NCBI RefSeq assembly: GCF_000507765.1
Contig: NZ_KI669402.1
Span: 124,001 to 188,000, forward strand
Direction: 5' to 3'
DNA length: 64,000 bases
Origin: Streptococcus parasanguinis CC87K
GTDB lineage: Bacteria; Bacillota; Bacilli; Lactobacillales; Streptococcaceae
Below are positions 34,573 through 41,014 of the stretch, piece after piece (the stretch's first letter is position 1; every line of letters starts with the position of its first letter). The position numbers were made by a program, and so were the translations under genes. The notes under the pieces are model-generated. The model was not told the DNA's origin. It saw only the letters and a program-made list of their open reading frames with translations, and made no database searches.

Positions 34573-35727
34573 TCGTGCTAACAATTGTGAGGCAAAGACT
34601 CCCGTTAGGACCATCAAAGCACCAATCCAGACAAAGAGCAGGTTATTAGAGGGAGCTAGTGGCGTCACCAACTGGATGAAGAAAGAAGAGAGGGCTGATC
34701 CGAGATTGCAGCCAATCAAGACAAGCGAGGTCGCAAGATTCAGGAGATTAGTCGGAATTTTTTCAGATAGGTGATAGAAGATACTGGTGACTCCCGTACT
34801 GTAGGTAAATCCTGCCAAGAGGGTTCCTAGAACCAAGCTCCACAGCTGTCCAGACAAGCCAATCAAGGCTAAAGCTAGACCGAAACCAAAGCACATGATC
34901 ATGAGCAAGTTCTTTTTGAAAACATGTGTCAAACTAGCAAATCCCACTCCCGCTACAATCCCTGTCAATTGCATCAGACTTAGGACGGTTCCAGCTGTTG
35001 TCGCTGTTCCCATACGAACGTCAACAATGATATCCGGCACGCGCAGGCTAATGATGGAATTGAAACAAATGATGATACCAGCAATCACGGCTAGCATCAG
35101 ACTAAAACGCCATTGAGGGGAGCGAAGGCGTGCGGAACCTTTCTTTTTCTCCTTCAAGCTAGCCTGTTTTTTCCCCTTAGGATAGGGGACAAAAAGGATA
35201 TAGAGGAGTAAAATCAAGTAACCACCTCCATATACAGCAAAGATCACTGGCCAGCCTAGGGGTAAGAGTTGTCCAACAATAAAAGTCAAGATGGCAGAGC
35301 CCACCACTTCAGCAGACCCCCGATAGCCCAGCATCCGAGTCTTGTCATTGCCTGAGTAGCGTTCACTGATAATCGAAATAGCCTTGGCATTGATCATTCC
35401 TGTCCCCAAACCAAAGAGCAAACGACTTAGAAAGATGAGAGGATAGTCCTGCACGACCAAAGGCACAAGGCCGCTAGTTGAAAAGAGCAAGAGCCCTGCG
35501 ACAATCATCTGGCGCTCACTCATCCACCGCTCGATCAGGCTATTTAAAAAGAGCATGACCACAACCGCAAAGGCCGGCAGGGAAACCAAGAGTTCCACCT
35601 GGCCTGCTGAATATCCGAATTGGCTAAAATAGGCCTTCATAGCTGGCAAACCGGCTGTAATTGAAAATGATGAGATCAGCATGAGCGACAAGCTCAAGAG
35701 ACTGATTCTTTCCATTGTTTTTTTCAT
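34564..35727 (-). CDS. MFS transporter (paralogue of the neighbouring MFS gene)
   Basis: This 387-residue protein has 12 hydrophobic segments and the loop NSLIERWMSERQMIV after segment 2. It shares IISERYSGNDKTRMLGYRGSAEVVGSAILTF with its neighbour. The two have the same length. A Lys-rich cytoplasmic loop (KGKKQASLKEKKKGS) lies in the middle. It is divergent from a Crp/Fnr-type regulator, which probably controls it. The arrangement regulator-MFS-MFS suggests inducible export of a compound or drug. No substrate can be read. Confidence 0.85.
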   Translation of the reverse strand: MKKTMERISLLSLSLMLISSFSITAGLPAMKAYFSQFGYSAGQVELLVSLPAFAVVVMLFLNSLIERWMSERQMIVAGLLLFSTSGLVPLVVQDYPLIFLSRLLFGLGTGMINAKAISIISERYSGNDKTRMLGYRGSAEVVGSAILTFIVGQLLPLGWPVIFAVYGGGYLILLLYILFVPYPKGKKQASLKEKKKGSARLRSPQWRFSLMLAVIAGIIICFNSIISLRVPDIIVDVRMGTATTAGTVLSLMQLTGIVAGVGFASLTHVFKKNLLMIMCFGFGLALALIGLSGQLWSLVLGTLLAGFTYSTGVTSIFYHLSEKIPTNLLNLATSLVLIGCNLGSALSSFFIQLVTPLAPSNNLLFVWIGALMVLTGVFASQLLARTK

Positions 35728-35836
35728 TTTTTTATTTCCTACACTTTACTGGTAACATTTGACTTTACTATTTTTTTAGAAAAGATTCAAACTAGTATTT
35801 TCAATAGAATCCTAGTATAATCAATTTAGAAAGAGA

Positions 35837-35860
35837 AAAATAGGACATTTGTCCTATTTT
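35837..35860 (+). promoter_or_regulatory. 24-bp palindrome before the Crp/Fnr gene
   Basis: AAAATAGGACA and its exact inverse TGTCCTATTTT flank a central TT. The palindrome lies between a -10-like TATAAT (35816-35821) and the ribosome site AGGAG, inside the predicted mRNA leader. It may be the operator of the regulator itself or an RNA hairpin that limits its translation. Confidence 0.7.
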
Positions 35861-35871
35861 AGGAGATTAAG

Positions 35872-36558
35872 ATGAAAAAAATTTCCCCATCTACAAGACT
35901 CAAGGAGATCATCACTGACTACCAATTGGATCAGATCTTTCCAGGTGACTGTCTTAGTCAGCTGGACCTCGTTCTCTATCAGGCTGGAGAGTATATCTGC
36001 CGCCAGGGTTCTGACCAAGATGTCATTCCTTATTTTCTCAAAGGCCGGCTCAAGATCGTCCACAGTCTTGAAAATGGTAGCGACACCATCCTTGAAATCC
36101 AAGAAAAACCTGGACTGTTAGGAGAGATTGAGCTCCTGCTCGATCGGGTCTGTATCACATCGGTCATTGCAGACCAAGACTCACTAGTCGTCCAGCTCTC
36201 TGCTCGGCATTTCAAGGACCGCCTCCTGCTGGACCCGACCTTTTTGCGCTCTACGGCCAAGACCTTGGCTGAGAAATTACACCAGATCAACTATTTGGCT
36301 CCTGCCAACTTTCATTATTCGGTCAAGGAACGCCTCGCCTCGCATTTTCTGGAGCATTGCGATGAAAATGGGACCCTCAAGCCCAAGATGAATCAGCTGG
36401 CCCTGCGTTTTGGGATCAGCTACCGCCACCTTAGCCGTGTCATCAAGCAGATGATCGAAGAGGGCTTAGTCCAAAGAGAAGGACGAATCTATACGATTTT
36501 AGATGCAAAAAGAATGAATGATTTGTCCATCAAACATGCGGAAACCGTCGACAGATAA
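35872..36558 (+). CDS. Crp/Fnr family transcriptional regulator
   Basis: The 228-residue protein has an N-terminal cyclic-nucleotide-binding-like beta-roll (residues ~15-125; PGDCLSQLDL, LYQAGEYICRQGSDQDVI, FLKGRLKIVHSL, PGLLGEIELLLD), a dimerisation helix and a C-terminal winged helix (~150-215; QLALRFGISYRHLSRVIKQMIEEGLV). This resembles YeiL-type members of the family. There is no cluster of cysteines for an iron-sulphur centre and the cAMP-binding arginine-serine pair is not obvious. A perfect 24-bp palindrome precedes its ribosome site. It is divergent from the MFS pair, which it probably controls. Confidence 0.85.
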   Translation: MKKISPSTRLKEIITDYQLDQIFPGDCLSQLDLVLYQAGEYICRQGSDQDVIPYFLKGRLKIVHSLENGSDTILEIQEKPGLLGEIELLLDRVCITSVIADQDSLVVQLSARHFKDRLLLDPTFLRSTAKTLAEKLHQINYLAPANFHYSVKERLASHFLEHCDENGTLKPKMNQLALRFGISYRHLSRVIKQMIEEGLVQREGRIYTILDAKRMNDLSIKHAETVDR

Positions 36559-36618
36559 CTTTAATTTTAGGTTCTTTTGTGTTATCATGGAGGGTAGAAA
36601 GAAAGTGAGAGTAAAACG

Positions 36619-37233
36619 ATGAAAGCAATTGAAAAAGTTACAAGAGCGTCCCATTTGATTGATATGGATGACATTATCCGCGAAGGAAATCCCACACTTC
36701 GAGCTGTTGCAGAAGATGTGACCTTCCCTTTGTCTGATCAGGAAATTATCCTGGGTGAAAAAATGATGCAATTCTTGCACCATTCTCAAGACCCTGTTAT
36801 GGCTGAAAAACTTGGCCTCCGTGGAGGAGTGGGACTTGCTGCCCCTCAGCTGGATATCTCGAAACGAATCATCGCTGTTTTGGTTCCCAATCCAGAAGAT
36901 GCCGATGGTAACCCACCAAAAGAAGCCTATAGCCTTCAAGAAGTCATGTACAATCCAAAGGTTGTCGCCCATTCTGTGCAAGATGCGGCTCTTGGCGACG
37001 GGGAAGGCTGTCTCTCTGTAGACCGAAACGTCCCAGGCTATGTCGTTCGCCACGCCCGCGTGACGGTTGAGTATTTCACAAAAGATGGGGAAAAGAAACG
37101 CATCAAACTCAAAGGCTACAACTCCATCGTCGTTCAACATGAAATCGACCACACCAACGGCATCATGTTCTATGACCGCATCAACCCAAACAACCCATTT
37201 GAAATCAAAGAAGGACTTTTGATATTAGAATAA
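36619..37233 (+). CDS. def: Peptide deformylase
   Basis: The 204-residue protein has all three deformylase motifs: GVGLAAPQ near residue 72, EGCLSV near residue 130 and QHEIDHTNG near residue 173. The cysteine and the two histidines bind the metal, and the glutamate is catalytic. It removes the formyl group from new proteins. The length and the long N-terminus fit the type 2 enzymes of Gram-positive bacteria. It is read alone, with a strong terminator after it. Confidence 0.97.
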   Translation: MKAIEKVTRASHLIDMDDIIREGNPTLRAVAEDVTFPLSDQEIILGEKMMQFLHHSQDPVMAEKLGLRGGVGLAAPQLDISKRIIAVLVPNPEDADGNPPKEAYSLQEVMYNPKVVAHSVQDAALGDGEGCLSVDRNVPGYVVRHARVTVEYFTKDGEKKRIKLKGYNSIVVQHEIDHTNGIMFYDRINPNNPFEIKEGLLILE

Positions 37234-37256
37234 GATACAAAGGGCGTAAATGACAA

Positions 37257-37296
37257 AAATACCTAACTGAGAAAGCTCTCGGTTAGGTATTTTTTG
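37257..37296. terminator. Terminator between def and a convergent membrane protein gene
   Basis: AATACCTAAC-GAGA and TCTC-GTTAGGTATT pair around AAGC (one mismatch) and are followed by TTTTTT on the plus strand and by a short T-run on the other. Confidence 0.9.
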
Positions 37297-38301
37297 TTAT
37301 TTTTTGCCTTGCCTTTTATTCGAAAACTTGCGCATGATAGAGTGCACTATACTGATAAATAGATCAAGCACGATTGTATAAACCAAAATTCTTACTCCCC
37401 ACACTAGCCAAAATGGATATTTTATTCCTGGTTTAGAATATCCTGAATTATAGGCAATTACTGTAAAGGATATAAAAACTAAAATTTCTAATAAAATACG
37501 ATGTTTAGCTTTTTTCAGACTGAAGCCTTTCAACCAACCCCATAGTAAATCCCACAACGTCGGATTATCCTCAGGTTCATCTTCCCAGTATTCCTTGCTT
37601 TTCATTTTCAAATACAAGAGGTAGCCTACTTCTGTCAGTAACTGAGTAAAAGCGTAACTGAATAGTATGCTTACGGATACTCCTAGCACCACTCCATAAT
37701 AGCCAGTAAGGGCCGCTCCTATCATGGAGCAGACGAAGATGATCGTTAGGGCATTGCTACTGTAACTACTTGATTTTGCGAAATAATTTCCCAGTGTTCT
37801 AGTTGGTGAAAAGCCAATCTTTAACTGCTTCTTAAGCCAAAAATGATGATAAATAAAGCCCAATAAGGTACAAATCACAAGAAAAGTAATGACGATGAAG
37901 CCATATTTTGGGAAACCTACCTCAAATTCTTTATTTGCCAGAGCAGAAACAATGATGAGCAAGCCCATGACTTGGAGCGATAAAAACATCCCTGCATAGG
38001 TGAATAAGAGTAGGGTCGTTGACAATACTTGTCTTCTATATATAAATGCACCCATTAACGGCAAGAAAAATGTAATGATATGGTAAAGACAATAGATGAC
38101 GAGGATATCAAAAAACCAATGGCTAAATGGTTTTATACCTTTTGATACATCATACGAATAAAAGCAAAGGATTTCAAATGCGAACAGAAATACGCCTGTC
38201 CACGAATTGATCATCATAGCCGCTGAAGCACGTGTATTGGCTAAACTTTTAAAGTAGACTTTGTTCGCCTGCTCAATATCAACTTTCTTTTCGTTTTTCA
38301 T
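37297..38301 (-). CDS. Multi-pass membrane protein of unknown function, 334 aa
   Basis: The protein has a charged N-terminus (KNEKKVDIEQANKVYFKSLA) and about eight hydrophobic segments, with a cytoplasmic acidic loop EYWEDEPEDNPTLWDLLWGW before the last ones. No transporter signature or catalytic motif is visible. It follows the DUF443-like gene by ~85 bases on the same strand, so both may be on one transcript. I do not recognise a family. A role with the neighbouring immunity-like protein is possible but rests only on position. Confidence 0.6.
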   Translation of the reverse strand: MKNEKKVDIEQANKVYFKSLANTRASAAMMINSWTGVFLFAFEILCFYSYDVSKGIKPFSHWFFDILVIYCLYHIITFFLPLMGAFIYRRQVLSTTLLLFTYAGMFLSLQVMGLLIIVSALANKEFEVGFPKYGFIVITFLVICTLLGFIYHHFWLKKQLKIGFSPTRTLGNYFAKSSSYSSNALTIIFVCSMIGAALTGYYGVVLGVSVSILFSYAFTQLLTEVGYLLYLKMKSKEYWEDEPEDNPTLWDLLWGWLKGFSLKKAKHRILLEILVFISFTVIAYNSGYSKPGIKYPFWLVWGVRILVYTIVLDLFISIVHSIMRKFSNKRQGKK

Positions 38302-38384
38302 GACATGCTCCTTTCTAAGAAATTCTTTTAAGATCCAAAAGCAGATGGATGTTGCACTTGCTTCTGAGTTTCACTCGACTGGAT

Positions 38385-39050
38385 CTACTTGACTTTAGCC
38401 TTATAATCCTCGCCTGAAGCATATAATAATAAATTGCCATGTGATAAAAAAACCAATGAAAAAGCAAATAAGGCCACATGAAGAATTAGATTGGGTTTAC
38501 TGGTACTCAGAACAAAGCAAAATGATACAACTGAAAGAAATAAAGCCAATGTTACTAATAGAAGATTTTTTAGTAGTAACCTAAATCTTACTGGGCGACA
38601 ATACATTTTTTTAGCTTTCTTGGAAGGCTTTATGACCGACTCTTTTTTCCCAATACTGATCCAAATGCGAATTCCAAAAGCAATGATTAGAACAAGGATC
38701 ATTAGCACTAGATTCAGTAGATGGGAAGTAAAATATAAATAATCCTCTATCGGAAAAGCTCTACCTAGTAAAACTGCTAAGGAACCAGCACCAAGTGTTG
38801 AAATCCCTGCTTTAGTCTGAGTTGAAAGTATGTTCTTATCTCTTTTAAGAACTTTCGGAGCTATGGCTTCTACTTCATCCTCTGTTAGCTGATAGGCTTT
38901 ATGAGGGATAAAATAAACAAACCACGGAAGAAGATAGGTGATGATAATTGGCCGATCGACTTCCATTAAATACCACTCATTCTCTACTTTTAACAAACGA
39001 TAGCGAAAATTCATTTTGGGCAAACGATCGATTTTTGCTGGTTTAAACAT
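38385..39050 (-). CDS. DUF443-like membrane protein (TsaI-type, possible T7SS immunity)
   Basis: The 221-residue protein starts with a soluble ~75 residues in which FRYRLLKVENEWYLMEVD and PWFVYFIPHKAYQL match the DUF443 opening, then has about four or five hydrophobic segments. In Staphylococcus aureus a DUF443 protein, TsaI, protects cells from the T7SS toxin TspA. Here the gene is 13 kb from the T7SS effector and no toxin lies next to it, so it may be an orphan immunity gene. The match is from memory of the family pattern. The soluble part and topology are directly visible. Confidence 0.6.
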   Translation of the reverse strand: MFKPAKIDRLPKMNFRYRLLKVENEWYLMEVDRPIIITYLLPWFVYFIPHKAYQLTEDEVEAIAPKVLKRDKNILSTQTKAGISTLGAGSLAVLLGRAFPIEDYLYFTSHLLNLVLMILVLIIAFGIRIWISIGKKESVIKPSKKAKKMYCRPVRFRLLLKNLLLVTLALFLSVVSFCFVLSTSKPNLILHVALFAFSLVFLSHGNLLLYASGEDYKAKVK

Positions 39051-39169
39051 AGATTGATCTTACTTTCTATATTATTTTATTTTTATACAGTCAAAATTAT
39101 CTTACTTTTTCACGAAAGAACTTACCTTCCATGATACCTGATTTTACTTTGATGATCAAGTTTTGATTA

Positions 39170-39206
39170 AAAAAGTATCCAACTCTTAACAGTTGGATAC
39201 TTTTTA
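39170..39206. terminator. Bidirectional terminator upstream of the DUF443-like gene
   Basis: GTATCCAACT and AGTTGGATAC form a perfect 10-bp stem with a 6-base loop and T-runs on both strands. It shields the membrane-protein pair from pepS readthrough. Confidence 0.85.
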
Positions 39207-39220
39207 CTCTATTATTTTTT

Positions 39221-39340
39221 GGCGCAGTTGTCGATGGCTCAAAACACTGTTTTGAGGCGACAGATAGGGATTGCAAAGCAAGGCCCTTCTTAATCAACTG
39301 TGCGGGGGGACTAAAAAGGTCCTGCGGACCTTTTTTGCCC
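39221..39340. repeat. Intergenic repeat unit 1 with BOX-B-like palindrome and hairpin
   Basis: The unit opens GGCGCAGTTG and closes AATCAACTGTGCGGGGG. It contains CTCAAAACACTGTTTTGAG (39238-39256), the core of the pneumococcal BOX-B module. A bidirectional hairpin AAAAAGGTCC/GGACCTTTTT follows at about 39313-39333. Related units are at 39404 and, inverted, at 40823. No gene is present in 39060-39517 apart from these elements. Confidence 0.7.
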
Positions 39341-39403
39341 GAGCCTTAAAACCGAAAAGCGAGGTAGAAATCAAACTCTTCGAGTTACTGATTTCTGTCT
39401 CTT

Positions 39404-39514
39404 GGCGCAGTGGTTGATTGGAACTACTCCTACCTGCGGTACTCGTACTTCCTAATCAACTGTGCGGGGGCAGGACTACGAAATCGAGACTGCGTCTACC
39501 GATTTCTGTCCTGC
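39404..39514. repeat. Intergenic repeat unit 2 with hairpin, directly after pepS
   Basis: GGCGCAGTGGTTGATTGG opens and TAATCAACTGTGCGGGGG (39453-39470) closes this unit. Then GCAGGAC...AAATCG pairs with CGATTT...GTCCTGC (39470-39514), ending three bases from the pepS stop codon. A second hairpin of the GAAATC/GATTTC type lies just left, at about 39366-39396. The hairpin probably ends pepS transcription. Confidence 0.7.
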
Positions 39515-39517
39515 TCC

Positions 39518-40759
39518 CTATATTGCCCAATCTCCGTTGCGGAAGACTGGGACGCGGGTGCCGTCTTCTCGGATGCCGTCGATATTCATTTGGCTTGAGC
39601 CGATCATGAAGTCGACGTGGACATCTGAGCGATTGAGGCCGGCTGCTTCGAGTTCTTCTTCTGTGAACTCTGCGCCACCTTCTACGCTGGTTGCATAGGC
39701 TGCCCCGATGGCCAAGTGGTTAGAGGCATTTTCATCAAAGAGAGTATTAAAGAAGGTAATGCCTGATTGGGAAATTGGGCTTGGGTCTGGGACGAGGGCA
39801 CATTCACCCAAAGCACGCGCTCCCTTGTTTTTGAAGACCAAATCTTTCATGACTTGATCGCCTTTTTCTGCTGTGATATCTACGATTTCTCCATTTTCAA
39901 AGGTCACTTTGATGCCTTCGATGATGTTTCCGTTATAGCTAAGCGGTTTTGTAGAAGTTACATAACCTTCAGCACGGCGGAAGTCAGGAGCTGTGAAGAC
40001 CTCTTCTGTCGGCATGTTTGGCAAGAAGCTTTCACCTTGGGCATTGATGGCTCCGGCAGATTCCCAGACGTGGTTTTTCGGCAAGCCAAGAGTCAAGTCA
40101 GTTCCTGGCGCAGTGTAGTGAAGGGCTGAGAATTGTTCCTTATTCAGTGTATCTGCCTTGCTCTTCAAAATAACAGCATGCTCTTCCCAAGCCTTGACTG
40201 GATCTTCTTCGTATACCCGGCAAGTCTTGAAGATTTGATCCCAAAGGAGATCCACTGCTTCTTCATCGCTCGCCGCATTTGGGAAGACCTTTTTCGCCCA
40301 TTCTAAACCTGCTGCAGCAGCAACGGTCCAGCTGACCTTGTTGGATTGAGTAGCGATGCGCATTGGTTTCATGGCTATGCCCAAGGCCTTGGCAGAGGCA
40401 GAAAGCTTCTCTGCATCAACACCATTTAAGGCACCTGGATCAGACGAGCGCACACCCAAGCGACTAGCCTTGTGTTCCAAGAGGTAGTTCATTTCCGCGA
40501 TCTTGTAGTCTGGCACGTTGTCCAAGCGATCCATCGGTGCATGGAGGAATTTTTCCCGGGTAGTGAAGTCATCGGCCCATTGGACAATCACTTCGTGTGC
40601 CCCCAAGGCATAGGCTTCCTTCACGATCAAGTGGGCCAATTCTCTTTGTTCCACATCGATGTTCAAGACCAAGGTATGGCCAGGTTGTACGTTGATACCG
40701 TTCGCAACCAATAATTTAGCGTATTTTTCGAGATTTTCTTTAAAATTTGGTAAAACCAT
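39518..40759 (-). CDS. pepS: Aminopeptidase PepS (M29 family)
   Basis: The start at 40759 gives MVLPNFKENLEKYAKLLV after GAAGGAG, for 413 residues, the usual PepS length; a longer upstream frame runs through an intergenic repeat. Metal ligands of the M29 fold are visible in the C-terminal half: GEIVDITAEKG, ALGECALVP and the terminal DVHVDFMIGSSQMNIDG region. PepS removes N-terminal residues, with preference for aromatic and basic ones in lactic streptococci. It is read alone. Confidence 0.92.
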   Translation of the reverse strand: MVLPNFKENLEKYAKLLVANGINVQPGHTLVLNIDVEQRELAHLIVKEAYALGAHEVIVQWADDFTTREKFLHAPMDRLDNVPDYKIAEMNYLLEHKASRLGVRSSDPGALNGVDAEKLSASAKALGIAMKPMRIATQSNKVSWTVAAAAGLEWAKKVFPNAASDEEAVDLLWDQIFKTCRVYEEDPVKAWEEHAVILKSKADTLNKEQFSALHYTAPGTDLTLGLPKNHVWESAGAINAQGESFLPNMPTEEVFTAPDFRRAEGYVTSTKPLSYNGNIIEGIKVTFENGEIVDITAEKGDQVMKDLVFKNKGARALGECALVPDPSPISQSGITFFNTLFDENASNHLAIGAAYATSVEGGAEFTEEELEAAGLNRSDVHVDFMIGSSQMNIDGIREDGTRVPVFRNGDWAI

Positions 40760-40822
40760 TTTTTTCTCCTTCATAAGTGAATGATCTCCTCCTAGTATAC
40801 CATAAGTCCATGCAAAAAGAGA

Positions 40823-40940
40823 GTGGGACAGAAATCGGTTATTCGTTAGAATTCGATTTCGTCGTCCCACCTCCGCACAGTTGAGTAGGGCTGTAAAAGC
40901 TGATGAAATCAGCGTAGTAGAGACCACTCAACCACTGCGT
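40823..40940. repeat. Intergenic repeat unit 3 (inverted) between AAA gene and pepS
   Basis: GTGGGAC...AAATCG pairs with CGATTT...GTCCCAC (40823-40870), followed by CCGCACAGTTGAGTAGGG and, 40 bases on, CTCAACCACTGCGTC. This is the same order of modules as in units 1 and 2 read on the other strand, with compensating changes in the arms. Confidence 0.7.
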
Positions 40941-40967
40941 CTTGCTCGACAATCCAAAAATAATTGA

Positions 40968-40999
40968 GAGGCTAGGACTTTTGTCCCAGCCTCCTTTTT
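40968..40999. terminator. Terminator after the AAA ATPase gene
   Basis: GAGGCTAGGAC and GTCCCAGCCTC pair with one mismatch around TTTT and are followed by CTTTTT on the plus strand. On the minus strand the hairpin lies 15 bases after the ATPase stop. Confidence 0.75.
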
Positions 41000-41014
41000 C
41001 TTGTTCCTTCTAGC

